From Acipenser ruthenus (taxonomy: Eukaryota > Chordata > Actinopteri > Acipenseriformes > Acipenseridae), in the NCBI RefSeq assembly GCF_902713425.1, contig NC_081201.1:14091362-14155361 (forward strand): a DNA stretch of 64,000 nucleotides, given 5' to 3'. The notes beneath the pieces are model-generated. The model saw only the letters and a program-made list of their open reading frames with translations, made no database searches and had not been told where the DNA came from. The first letter of the stretch is position 1. Every line of letters begins with the position of its first letter. Positions 22,192 to 32,532 of this stretch are shown here, piece by piece. The position numbers and the translations under genes were made by a program.

Positions 22192-22349
22192 GCACACAAT
22201 GGTTTTGACCATTGCTGCCGGGGTACTTGCTTCTTGGGCTGAGGGAAAAAAAGGGAAAATGAAAAAAGAAAGAAAAGAAAATAAAGGTGCCAGGCTCCAA
22301 TTAACACGGCCGCCGCTGCTGTGCTCGTTCTGCTTTTAAACCCATGTCG
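22192..22349 (-). promoter_or_regulatory. U5-U2 intergenic region (U2 promoter, U5 3' box)
   Basis: Shortened version of the conserved intergenic block; part of the GC-rich segment next to U2 is missing. The minus strand keeps GTTTAAAAGCAGA just after U5, an exact match to the 3' box consensus GTTTN0-3AAARNNAGA. Confidence 0.7.
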
Positions 22350-22430
22350 AGCCCCACCCCGAGGGGCAGGGCTAGCCAAAAATTGCATTGAACTCATAAA
22401 TGCTCCTCTCCACGGAAATCTTTAGTAAAA
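22350..22430 (-). ncRNA. U5 snRNA 3' half (split gene)
   Basis: U5 from TTTTACTAAAG through the Sm site and 3' hairpin, identical in form to 14787-14867. The 5' half is missing; a chimeric LINE is attached at 22431. Confidence 0.94.
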
Positions 22431-23483
22431 TACTCTTATTGAGATTTTAACTTTTTTTTTTCCCATTTACACCATTTTACATTTCTTTTAAAGATGACAT
22501 TCATGCATACAGACATACATTTTGTTTTAAAAGCACTTAAAATACATTTAAAAACACAATCATGCTTTGTACATGGTTAAAAGACACAGATTAAAATCAA
22601 CATGAAAAAAACCTGTGCTGCTTTAAAAGTGACTGGGGGGGAAAAAAGAACCATCTATAAAAAACCAGTGCTTGTGAGGGCCGGGGAATGCTCTCCGAAG
22701 CCGACCGAGCAGCCTCCGCATAACTGCGAACCCTGGATGGACAGTTCTTAAAAACATGCTCCTGAGAACCACACAGATTACACTCCACAGGAGCCGCACA
22801 TCCGGATGCTGTGTGTCCCTCTGTCTGGCATTTCCTGCAGAAATCAGCCACATAGGCCTCTGCGGTGTGCCCCTCCCTTCCACACTTCCGACATCTTATC
22901 GGCTGACCCGGATAGTATAAATACCCCCTGTTCCCGCCAATTGAGAAAGAGGCTGGTGGATGTACTGCAGGGCCGTAGCCTTACACGGAACTGTCTCTTA
23001 GCGTTCCAAATCCCCAGTGTGTCTCTAATTTTGGAACCGGGGCTTAAAACATCACAAAACCTTTTCAAAAAGGTGGCAATGTCTGCATCTTGTACATAGG
23101 GGTTGTACATGTGAACAGTTAAGGGTCTAATTTCCCTTACAAACAGTGGCTCAATCACAAAATCCGACAACGGAGCAGAGTTTTTACCTTCAAGACATCG
23201 CTTCTATTCTATTGAGCAGGTACTTGCAGTTGCAAACGTCACGTCGAAAATCCCACAAGAGGTGACATCCTGGAGGCAGTAGATATCAGCGGTAGAACAT
23301 CCAAGATTTCCCAGCATGATCTTTTTTGCAAAATCCGTCCTTCCCAGCACCGGCAGGATTCCATCTTTCTTCTTCAGGTTAAACCTCACCGTGTTCACCA
23401 ATCGCACCCCTTGGGCCGATGAATCTTCCGCCGTCGCCATCGCCTTCTCCTTCACACAATCCTCTGCTGCGATCACGCCACAT
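22431..23483 (-). mobile_element. Chimeric LINE: U2-type 5' part joined to U5-type 3' tail
   Basis: From the right, U2 5' half (23484-23517), then a U2-type LINE 5' UTR and ORF1 down to about 22690, then about 260 bp of U5-type LINE 3' UTR ending in CAATAAGAGTA next to the U5 3' half at 22430. The junction lies in a shared CCGGGGARTGCTCTC stretch, consistent with microhomology. The simplest origin is a deletion removing the U2-LINE 3' part, U2 3' half, spacer, U5 5' half and U5-LINE body. It is the mirror image of the chimera at 3890. Confidence 0.87.
22691..23440 (-). pseudogene. ORF1 N-terminal and knuckle region of the chimeric LINE
   Basis: ATG at about 23440 (MATAEDSSAQGVRLVNTVRF), 43 nt from the U2 junction. 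Then TDFAKKIMLGNLGCSTADIYCLQ, LTVHMYNPYVQDADIATFLKRF, a CRKCQTEGHTASGC knuckle and CNLCGSQEHVFKNC. It is cut at the U5-tail junction after RSYAEAARSASES. Two or three frames. Closest in sequence to ORF1 of copy 2. Confidence 0.84.
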
Positions 23484-23517
23484 ACATTGGATCTGAGCCA
23501 AGAGGCCGAGAAGCGAT
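23484..23517 (-). ncRNA. U2 snRNA 5' half, nt 1-34 (split gene)
   Basis: ATCGCTTCTCGGCCTCTTGG then CTCAGATCCAATGT: standard end at the insertion point with a small change in the last bases. Confidence 0.94.
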
Positions 23518-23715
23518 GCCCACAATGGTTTTGACCAAACGCCCCGGGCGCGCCCGCCCGCCGGAGCTGCCGGGGTACTCTCATCGTGGACTGACGGGAA
23601 AAATGGGAAAAAAAGAAAAAAAAAAGAACAAGAAAAAAAGGTGCCAGGCTCTAATTATTAACACGGCCACCGCCGCTGCTGCTGCTGTGCTCGTTCTGCT
23701 TTTAAACCCATGTCG
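23518..23715 (-). promoter_or_regulatory. U5-U2 intergenic region (U2 promoter; U5 3' box at 23695-23707)
   Basis: Complete conserved intergenic block with GC-rich repeat near U2, A/T tract and CGGCCGTGTTAATAATTAG. The exact snRNA 3' box GTTTAAAAGCAGA lies at 23695-23707 on the minus strand, 9 bases after the U5 3' hairpin. U2 promoter elements must lie here but are not resolved. Confidence 0.7.
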
Positions 23716-23835
23716 AGCCCCACCCCGAGGGGCAGGGCTAGCCAAAAATTGCATTGAACTCATAAATGCTCCTCTCCACGGAAATCTTTACTAAAAGGTG
23801 AAAGATTTATTCGAACTGAAGAGAAGCCAGAGTGT
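23716..23835 (-). ncRNA. U5 snRNA, uninterrupted but with altered loop I
   Basis: About 120-nt U5 gene: 5' stem ACACTCTGGCTTCTC, internal loop, loop I, Sm site AATTTTTGG, GC-rich 3' hairpin, then an exact 3' box. Loop I on the minus strand reads ACCTTTTAG where the invariant spliceosomal sequence, present at 40286-40405 and 59721-59840, is GCCTTTTAC. Loop I aligns the exons during splicing and is nearly universally conserved, so this copy is probably a pseudogene or an unusual variant despite being unsplit. Confidence 0.9.
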
Positions 23836-24274
23836 GGCTTTACTGGCAGCCTAGCCCTTCCGGCCGGCCAAAGGCCTTCTCCTCTACCCGGTGGCAAGGC
23901 CAAACAAAACAAAACAGGGAACTCTTCCCAAAACGCAAGTGCCGTTCGGTCCCGGCAAAGGGGCGCTTTGCTGCTGCTGCCGCCTTGAAAGCGAGGGCTC
24001 CTTGCCCCACTAAACAGCTCCGGTTCTGCTTTATCGCTGCGCTCGTCCTCCTCCTCCCACGAGCGCAAGGCCTTCTGGGTACACTGGCCTGCTGCGTGAG
24101 CAGATAGGCTGTCTATCAGTTAGGCAGACCTGCCTGCCTGCCTTATTTGGAACAAACAAACAAACAAACAAAAAAAAAATCAAAAAAACAACAAAAAGAG
24201 CGGGAAAAAATACAACCCAGAAAAAGGGAGAGGCTGGCTCTCTCTCTCTCTCCTTTTATTTTTGAGACCTTTCT
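23836..24274 (-). other. U2-to-U5 spacer with U2 3' box
   Basis: Complete spacer: GGCCGGCCGGAAGGGC upstream of U5, CCTGCCTGCC block, AAAC repeats and a short CT run. The minus strand after U2 has GGTCTCAAAAATAAAAGGAG followed by AGAG, fitting a 3' box. It must include the U5 promoter. No gene seen. Confidence 0.75.
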
Positions 24275-24427
24275 TGTGCACCGTTCCCGGAGGTACTGCA
24301 ATACCGGGTCGATGCGTGGAGTGGACGGAGCAAGCCCCGGTTCCATCTCCTGCTTCCAAAAATCAATTTAATATAGACGGGTCCCCCTATGGGGGACGTA
24401 TCAGATATTAAACTGATAAGAACAGAT
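24275..24427 (-). ncRNA. U2 snRNA 3' half (split gene)
   Basis: Clean U2 nt 38 to the 3' end on the minus strand, with the Sm site ATTTTTGG and terminal stem. The insertion begins at 24428 with a copy-2-type LINE tail. Confidence 0.95.
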
Positions 24428-24592
24428 TTTTGTTTTTAAATTTCTTTATTCAAGGAAAAAAAACACCATACAAGGTACATAATACAAGTCGCTAACATCC
24501 AGTACTTTATCATTTGTATTACATTTCTTATCTACTCCTTTGTCATTTTATTTGTACATCTTATAATATTTTATATTAAACACAACAATCTT
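24428..24592 (-). mobile_element. 165-bp U2-LINE 3' tail (copy-2 subfamily) in the U2 site
   Basis: Almost identical to the last 165 bp of copy 2 (7328-7490), directly joined to the U2 3' half. To its right a T7 run starts LINE copy 5. It is probably a severely 5'-truncated insertion that entered U2 first, with copy 5 then landing at its edge; alternatively a composite RNA was inserted once. The sequence at the edge (minus GATTGTTGTG) resembles the normal target edge ATCTGTTCTT. Confidence 0.82.
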
Positions 24593-24797
24593 TTTTTATT
24601 GTATTAATTAAATATTCACAATACCGTATTAGTTACAATACCCTCTAGACAAATCAGCACATAACAAATCACAATTCATTTCCATATATCCTTTTACATT
24701 ACTGAATACGGACATATTACATAATTATACATTCATTCCATCCACATATTTCCAAAACATTTTGTACAGGCAAGTGTATGTCCTTAAAGTACATCCT

Positions 24798-27700
24798 TCA
24801 CCCTGACCCCATGAAACCACACCCAGACCCATCAACCAGCCCGGTGACCCAATCCATCCCATCTTCCCATTGTTCCAGATGCCATTCCATCTTCAACTTC
24901 TCCAGGTCTCCAGCAGACGCATCTCGCAACACATAATCTTTCACAATAGACAGCGCAAGTTTATTTTGCAGCACCAACAAGTTCCTTACTTTCCAGATTG
25001 CATCCTTTACACAGGTAATCACAACCCATATTTTGAACCAAAATCCTTTGGGGGAAAAACTTTTTTACTGATCCCGTAGAGCACCATCATATCATCCAAG
25101 ATATTACTATCCAGAAACAGGTCAGTGAAACCTACTACTTCTCTCCATAGATCTGTTGCAAAATGGCATTCTCGAAACAAATGCAGGCATGTCTCCTCCG
25201 CCCCACAGCCCTCTCTGGGGCATCTAGAGGTTCTTGAGAGATTACTTGCATTCAACATTGCTCTGACAGGCAGGATGTCATGGGCCACCAGCCAGGATGG
25301 GTCACGATGCCGATTCACTAGGCCAGGATGGGCCACGTTCCTCCACACCCCCTTTGGGTCGGCAACAATAGCACCCTTGACTGGACACATTTGTTCCCTC
25401 TCCTGTACAAAAACAGATAGTGTTTTTTTTTATTTAAAAACACATCCTTTCCACACTTCTCCATATCTTGGTCTTTTAAAAACCTTTTAATAATTTCATA
25501 GTGATACGGTATCTCAAACGCAGTGGAAACAGTCTATGAGATACGCACATATCAAAATGAAGACATACATACTTTATCATTAAAAACATGAATATATCTG
25601 GCAACCCTTTACCCACAATCTCCCTTCTCAATCTCTCCCATTTTGACCCCCAGAAGAACTGGAACAACTCTCTCCTGATAACACAAACAGTCTGCTTGGC
25701 TGGAGGAAAAATCATAGAGGTATACAACAAAATAGGCAAAATGACAGCTTTAACAATCAGAACCTTCCCTTCCAGTGTGAGGTTCCGCAACTTCCAGTAT
25801 CCCAACTTCTTCTTGACTTTTACACCCACCTCCTCCCAATTCTTAGTTCCATCACCTACAGCCCCAAAATTGACCCCCAATATTTTAATACAGTCCCTCT
25901 TTACATTTAAGTCCTTCCCGACCGCCGTATCCCACTTCCCATAAAACATAATTTCACTCTTCTCTTTGTTTAGCTTGGACCCAGATGCCTTACAAAATTG
26001 TTCTGTTATAGCTAAAACTTTACTCACAGATGGTTCGTCAACACAAACAACATTCACATCGTCCATGTAAAGGGCACACTTGACTTCCATCCCCCGCTCC
26101 CTGGGATTCTAAAACCAGTGATATTTTTCTCCTTTCTCAGAACCTGCGCTAGAGGTTCCATACAGCATATAAACAGTAAGGGGGATAACGGACACCCTTG
26201 CCTAACACCACAGTTTATTCCAACTGTTTTTGACAAAACCCCATTTATCAATATCCTGCTCTCAATCCCTTTGTACAGCAGACCCACCCAGGCTAGAAAC
26301 CTCTCCGGAAACCCCATCTTTAGCAGAATATGAAACATAAACTGGTGCGAGATCCGATCGTAAGCCTTCTCTAAACCTAAATTTAATAAACAGATCCTCA
26401 TATTTCTGTCTCTCGCGTAACAGATGGCATCACAAATCATTACCAGACTGTCCGTGATCCTCCTTCCAGGCACAGCACAGGTCTGATCCGGGTCTATCAC
26501 TTCCTCCAATACATTTTTCATCCTAAGAGTTAAAATCTTACTAAAAATTTTAAAATCCACATTCAATAGACTAATAGGCCTCCAATTCTTCAAATCTTGT
26601 TTATAGTTTTTTTTAAAAATCAGAGTAATTATCCCTTGTCTGAAACTTTCAGGCAAGATCTCTTGTTTCCCAAACTCTTTAAAAACCAACAGATTATCCT
26701 TTGCTATAATATCCCAAAATTTCAAATAAAACTCCAAAGGAAGTCCATCACTCCCTGGGACCTTCCCTCCTTTAAAACTTGTCATTGCCTTCCCCACCTC
26801 CTCTAGAGTTAAATCTTCCTCCAGGTGTTTCCCATTAACCACTTTCCCCTCCAAGGCCCTCTCCAGCTCCTCCATTTTATCTTTCTCCACCTCTCTCCCC
26901 ATATAGTTCTTTATAAAACCCCTCAGCCACACCTCCTCAGTAGTTGAGACCACAACACCATCCTTCAACCCTCCCATTGTTTTGCTCCCCTCAACAACCT
27001 TTTTGTAAAAGAAACGAGAACATGTTTCATTTTCTTCCAACACCTTAACCCGATTCTGGAATATGATTTTTTTTTTTTTTTTACATTCTCTCAAATGCCT
27101 TTTAATTCTTTTTTTTACCTGATTTATTTCTTAACCCTATACTTAACCCTCCAATTTTCCTCTTTTCCTTTCCAGCCTTCCTCTTGCCCACCATAATAAA
27201 GAATTATTTAATCCTTTTTTAACTTCTTCCCACCACTGCCCTTCTGTTTCAAAACACCCCTTCAGAGATCTCCATTCCTCATACCTCACCTGGAATAAGG
27301 CTTCTATAGCCTTATCCTCTAACAGTGAAATATTTAGCTTCCACACACCCTTCCCCAAAGTGACACATGCAACCAAATCAATTTTTACATTTAAAACCAA
27401 GTGATCCGAAAAGACTGGACTCACTGTACAGTCTATACATTTAACCCCCTTGCTCACAAAAACAAAGTCAATTCTCGAACTTTGTTTTCCATTATCCCTC
27501 ACCCATGTGAACCCCTTCTCATCAGGCTTGTGCTTACGAAATAAATCAATCAATTCAAAATCTTTAACAATCTCGTTTAGTACCAGCGAGGATTTATCCA
27601 ATTTGAAGCCATCCTTTTATAGGTGTTTTCTCCTCCTTCCTAAGAACACAATTAAAATCACCTGCTAATACCACTGTTTTATTCCTCACTAAAACACCTC

Positions 27701-28082
27701 TTAAATCATTGAATAACTCGGTTCGCTCATGTACATTTGGTGATGCATATACATTTAACAAAAACACAATCTTTCCCCATATAACAAATGTCTACTTTTA
27801 AAAGTCTACCAGACTTCACCACAGTACTCCCTTTCACCCCCAAATTCCTATTTTTAATTAATATGGCTACCCCATCAGATTTATTTTCATCAGACCCACT
27901 CCAAAAGGATGGCCCATATTTCCATTTTTTTCCATGTCCAAATAATTCTCCTTTAAAGGAAAACCACACTCCTGTAACATTAACACATCAAACTTCTGAC
28001 TGCCTAAAAAGGACAAAACAGCCTCACCCCTCAGGCTGCTCTTCATACTTCTTACATTTATAGTAACCACTGAAAGCGCCAT
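24798..28082 (-). pseudogene. ORF2 (APE + RT) of U2 LINE copy 5
   Basis: ATG 28082 (MALSVVTINVRSMKSSLRG). APE: VLMLQECGFPL, FWSGSDENKSDGVAILIKN, SRIDFVFVSKGVKC, FSDHLVLNVKI. RT at 27094-25476: GGKVPGSDGLPLEFYLKFW, NWRPISLLNVDFKIFSKIL, DPDQTCAVPGRRITDSLVM, CGVRQGCPLSPLLFICC, YMDDVNVVCVDE. C-terminus: CPREGCGAEETCLHLFREC (Cys/His motif). About six frames; the RT core from about 27060 to 26054 is a single 346-codon frame, showing moderate age. Confidence 0.88.
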
Positions 28083-28185
28083 TATAATAATAATAAAACA
28101 AAAATAAACATCCATTTTAAATCTAACTATAGCCACTACCAACATCTTCCAAGCATGGCCATAGAAAAGGTGCCTCATTCTTCTT

Positions 28186-29165
28186 TCACAGGATAATCTT
28201 CTCTTTCTGAACCTGAGGGGAAGACACACCCTCAACCCCAACATCACAACACACCACCCCATCATCCCGAGTCACAATAATTTTTTTCTGATCAGTTTCC
28301 TCAAAAGAATCATATTTCCTTTTTTTTGAATTTTCCAGTTCCTTCATTTCAAAGTCCCTGCTTTCATCCTCGCTCCCCAATGAGGATTCCAAACATAGCA
28401 ATGAATCACTTGCAGTACTACAAGGACTGCTGGGAATTATGCACACCTCCTGCTGCAACTCTCCACCAGCCACCGCCCTACCATGCCCCGCCTCCGGCTT
28501 CTTACTTTCAGCTGCACCTGTTTCACCCTCAATTACCTTCTGCCCCTCAGGACCAATCACCTTAGCATTCCCCAAATTTGAATCTGACTCCACCCTATCC
28601 TCTTCCACCTCCTCACCTGATGAAGACACAACCAAATCCTCAACCAAACACCCTTTCAAAACGACTTTGTCCTTGTCCTGAACCTCTTTCCCTACATCCT
28701 CAGTAGTACTTTTTTCCCCAACCTCACCATCTTTAACCATCGCCACATCTGCATTGTTGTAATCCTCTTTCAACATGTTAGCATATGATTTGGGGCAGGT
28801 CCTAAACAAATGAGATGTTTCACCGCACAAATTGCACTTCCTTTCATTCAGACATTCAGCATAGACATGGCCGACACCCCTACACTTTTTGCATATTATC
28901 TGTTTACAAGCCTCACGAAGGTGCCCCATTTCTCCACAGTTTCTACACAACTTTGGCTGACCCTGATAGTATACCAGCCCTCTATTTTCACCAAGCACAA
29001 TAGTCTGAGGAATATGCTCCAAACTGCCATACCCCCCATAGTCTGCTCTCTGTATTACTGGAATCTTCCAAGAACAAGTCCAAATCCCCTTTGCATCCAT
29101 CACTTTCACAGGTGACCCTTTAACTGTACAAAAACGCGCTAACCAAGTAGCCACATCCTCTGCTT
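28186..29165 (-). pseudogene. ORF1 (knuckles and C-terminus) of U2 LINE copy 5
   Basis: A long open frame that runs without a stop from the U2 upstream region through U2 nt 1-34 into ORF1 at VEAEDVATWLARFC. It then reads VMDAKGIWTCSWKIPVI, VLGENRGLVYYQGQPKLCRN, three knuckles (CRNCGEMGHLREAC, CKKCRGVGHVYAEC, CNLCGETSHLFRTC), and a long Glu/Val/Ser-rich tail ending in SPQVQKEKIIL. The ORF1 N-terminus is lost by 5' truncation. Translation through U2 is a chance open frame unless shown otherwise. Confidence 0.85.
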
Positions 29166-29169
29166 CCAC

Positions 29170-29203
29170 ATACTTAATCTGAGCCAAGAGGCCGAGAAGC
29201 GAT
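29170..29203 (-). ncRNA. U2 snRNA 5' half, nt 1-34 (split gene)
   Basis: ATCGCTTCTCGGCCTCTTGG then CTCAGATTAAGTAT. It ends at the usual site, but the element attached is 5'-truncated. Confidence 0.93.
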
Positions 29204-29342
29204 GCCCACAATGGTTTTGACCAAACTCCCTGGGCGCGCCCACCCACCCGCCGGAAAAATGGGAAAAAGAAAAAAAAAGGTGCCAGGCTCTAATTATTAA
29301 CACGGCCGCCGCTGTGCTCGTTCTGCTTTTAAACCCATGTCG
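29204..29342 (-). promoter_or_regulatory. U5-U2 intergenic region, shortened (U2 promoter, U5 3' box)
   Basis: Lacks about 45 bp of the GC/T-rich segment present in other units (TGCCGGGGTACTCGCTTC is missing). It keeps the A/T tract and the exact U5 3' box GTTTAAAAGCAGA on the minus strand. Loss within the proximal region may weaken U2 transcription of this unit. Confidence 0.65.
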
Positions 29343-29423
29343 AGCCCCACCCCGAGGGCCAGGGCTAGCCAAAAATTGCATTGAACTCATAAATGCTCCT
29401 CTCCACGGAAATATTTAGTAAAA
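29343..29423 (-). ncRNA. U5 snRNA 3' half (split gene)
   Basis: TTTTACTAAATATTTCCGTG onward on the minus strand: Sm site and 3' hairpin present, with one change (AAATATTT for AAAGATTT) in the 3' strand of the loop I stem. Confidence 0.93.
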
Positions 29424-29957
29424 TACTTTTTTATTGAGATTTTAACATTTTTTTCCCATTTACACCCATTCATTTCATTCATTTTACATTTCTTTTAAAG
29501 ATGACATTCATGCATACAGACATACATTTTGTTTTAAAAGCACTTAAAATACATTTAAAAACACCAAGACAATCGTGCTTTGTACATGGTTAAAACAGAC
29601 ACAGATTAAAATCAACATGAAAAAAACCTGTGCTGCTTTAAAAGTGACTGGAAAAAAAGAACCATCTATAAAAAACCAGTGCTTGTGAGGGCCGGGGAGT
29701 GCTTTCTAAAAAAGTTCAGAAGTGATCATAAAACAGAACAATAAAACTATAGAACTAAAACAGGGACAGGGGAAAAGGGACAGTGTATAAAACAGTGAGT
29801 TAAAATTCTGAAATTAAAACACTTAATGTAACTTTTAATAGTTAACATTAAAAATCTTTTAGATACATAAAACAAAACAAAACAAAATCAAATAAAACAT
29901 TCAAAATAAATCAAATCACAGTCCATAAAACTGAAACAAAAAGACTACATAAAACCA

Positions 29958-30040
29958 GGGCACCGTTCAAAAACGGTCATGCCAGCTAAAAGGGGCGGAA
30001 TGCTGGCATGACAAAATAAATAAAAGGCTTAGCGGTGCCC
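29958..30040 (-). other. Structured 3' UTR element of U5 LINE (copy C)
   Basis: Same nested inverted repeats as at 15544: outer GGGCACCG/CGGTGCCC, inner ACCGTT-AACGGT hairpin and GTCATGCCAGC/GCTGGCATGAC hairpin. All stems are intact here. Confidence 0.72.
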
Positions 30041-30082
30041 CGTAGTCCCGCTCCTAGGAGCTAGAGGTTCCAGTTTTTTCCT

Positions 30083-32527
30083 TCATTCCATCTTTACGTC
30101 CTGAAGTCCAGCGATCCTCCACTCCGCGCAGGCCATGTCCTTCCCGAGGGTCCGGATGTCCAGAATTACAAAGTCCTTAATAAGAGTTTGTGCCCTTCTG
30201 GTCGTGGTGATAGTGTCTAGCTCCTGCTTGTGATAGACACAGACATTACGGCCCTCCCACAGGATCTGCTTGACAACATTGATGACACGCCAAATGCACT
30301 TAGCTGTGCTGGTAGCGATTCCTCCCGCAGGCCCATAGAGCACAGTCTCAGCGGTCAATTTTTAGACACGTAGACTTCGCTCTTGGACTTATTAATCACT
30401 GCCCCAGTCGCCATGCAGTACTTCTCAAGGATATTACTAATCCGAGGTACAGACGATGTGTTGGTGCAAATGAGTGACACATCGTCCATATATGCTGTTT
30501 TGACCTGGACCCCGTTGGATCCAGGCAGCTGGAAACCAGTTATATTGGTATCCCTACGAATTGCCTGCAGGAGGGGTTCAATGCACACGACATATAGCAG
30601 TGGGGATAGTGGGCAACCCTGTCTGACCCCTGACTGGATAGATATTTTACCAGTCAGGTGTCTGTTCACCAAGACTCCGGTACTAATGTTTGTATAGATA
30701 GTTTTAACCCACTCCCTAAGTCCAGGAGCGAATTTCATCTGGTCCATCACTTTGTACATATATTCATGGCTTACCCTATCGAACGCCTTCTCCTGGTCAA
30801 GGTTGAACAGGCAGAGGGGATGGTTCCGTTCTCTAGAATAAGCCAGAATGTCCCTTGTTAACATTAAAATATCGGTGATGGACCTCCCTGACACCACAAG
30901 CCTGATCGGGGCCAATGACCAAAGGGAGGTGTACTTGTAGCCGGAGCATCAGAGCTTTGGCTAGTATCTTGTAATCCACGCAAAGGAGGCTGGGCGCCAA
31001 TTCCGTAGATCTTTAACTTCCCCTTTCTTATGAAGGAGAGTAATTACACTCTCCTGCATAGAAGGGCCCAACCGCTTCTCCCTGTAGACCGCTCTGTAGA
31101 CCTCCTCTAAATTGACTTTTAGCGTGTCCCAAAAAAGATGGTAATACTCACCCGGGATGCCATCTAGACCTGGCGTCTTACCGGTGTTCATGGTCTTAAC
31201 CGCCTGGGTGAGCTCCTCCAGCGTGAGTTCTGGGTCCTCCTCCTCCTCGTCCTCGTCAGGCTCCAACTGGCTCAGGAACCACTCTATCAGAGTGTCTCTA
31301 CCACTTTTTTCACTCCCTCACTATCCTCTACTATCCTCCCACTGCTGTCGAGCATGGAGGACATCAAGTGCCGCTTTTCCCTGGTTTTCTGGAAGAAGCG
31401 GGTACACTTTTCGTCTTCCTCCATTTTTTGCACTTTTGCATTGTGCATGACCTTTCGTTGTTCCTCCCTACAAAGCACTGAAAGATCTAGCTTGGTCTGG
31501 GCTATCTCGTCGCTTACAGGGAACCCCCGAAGCTGAAGCAGGCTCAGACGCTGGAGGGCAGCATTCAGGTGTTTATATTTGGCCCTCCTTTCTTTTGCTT
31601 TCCTCTTGCCTGCTGCTATGAAATAACCCTTAGTTCTGATTTTGACCATCTCCCACCACTCTATAGGGGAGTTGAATAGATCACGCAAAGTGGTCCACTC
31701 AACAAGCCTGCTCTTATAGGCTGCAGCTATGGAGGGGTCATCGAGTAAGGAGGTGTTTAATTTCCAGACCCCTGACCCCATCTGGGAGGTCTGAGGGACC
31801 TGCAATGTTACCTGCAGGAGCCTATGGTCAGAGAAGAAGATGGCCTGGGTGTCTACTGCCGTCTTCGTAAGGGAGCTGGTATGCAGGACGAGATCTATAT
31901 GGGAGAAGGAGGTCCCAGATGAGCTCACCCAGGTAAAGGGAAGCACCAGGTACTTGCCTGCATCACACAGGGAGAAATCAGATATTACGGAGGACAAAAC
32001 TCTACTAGAGCGGTCGTTGCGTGGCCTGCTCCGGTCTACGTCCCTTAGAGCACAATTGAAGTCACCTGACACGATGACGGGTACGTTCCCCAGCAGGAGT
32101 GGACGCAGCTGTGAAAAAATTGAACTCTTTCGTTTTGGTTAGTGGGTGCGTAGACATTGACCAGTCTGAGGGGAGGGTTGTTGTATGTCACATCCACGCT
32201 CAGAATTCTACCAGGTTCTACCTCCCTGCTGCTGCGGGAGGTAATAAATGGGTTTTTAAACAGAATACCTACTCCGTCGGCTCTGGCTATGTTGGAGCCC
32301 GACCAGAAGGAGTCCCCCAGGGTCCAACTCTCCTTCAGGTCCCTATAATCAGGGCTCGACGAAATACCACACTCCTGCAGAAAGATGATATCTGCTTTCA
32401 AGTTAGCTAGATAGTTTAGTACATCAAATCTTTTTTGTGTCTCCCTGATGCTCCTGACATTAACAGACACACATATCAGGGCCATAAGGGTAGCTAACAA
32501 GAAAAGGAGTCGCTGCGTCCACCCCAT
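30083..32527 (-). pseudogene. ORF2 of U5 LINE copy C, with shared internal deletion
   Basis: ATG 32527 (MGWTQRLLFLLATLMALICV), with a hydrophobic start before the APE domain (LIFLQECGI-like, VNVYAPTNQNERV, FNCALRDVDRS, FSHIDLVLHTSS, SDHRLLQVTL). RT: NTGKTPGLDGIPGEYYHLFW, LFNLDQEKAFDRVSHEYM (catalytic Asp), GVRQGCPLSPLLYVVC, AYMDDVSLICTNTS. After SEVYVSKN the sequence jumps to MTAETVLYGPAGG, deleting the thumb and the Cys/His motif; the identical jump occurs at 47431. A few frameshifts. Confidence 0.89.
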
Positions 32528-32532
32528 AGCGA

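Larger units (their letters stand above)
24593..29169 (-). mobile_element. U2-inserted Tx1/Keno-like LINE (copy 5), 5'-truncated
   Basis: YMDD-lineage element about 4.6 kb long. Its 5' end lies inside ORF1 and is joined directly to U2 nt 1-34 at 29170, so the 5' UTR and the first 100 or so ORF1 codons are absent. ORF2 is nearly complete in layout but frame-broken. The 3' tail abuts the older 165-bp LINE tail rather than U2 itself. Confidence 0.89.

Noticed and set aside
24428-24592. Independent SINE
   Set aside because: It is simply the 3' tail of the copy-2 LINE subfamily, almost identical to 7328-7490.
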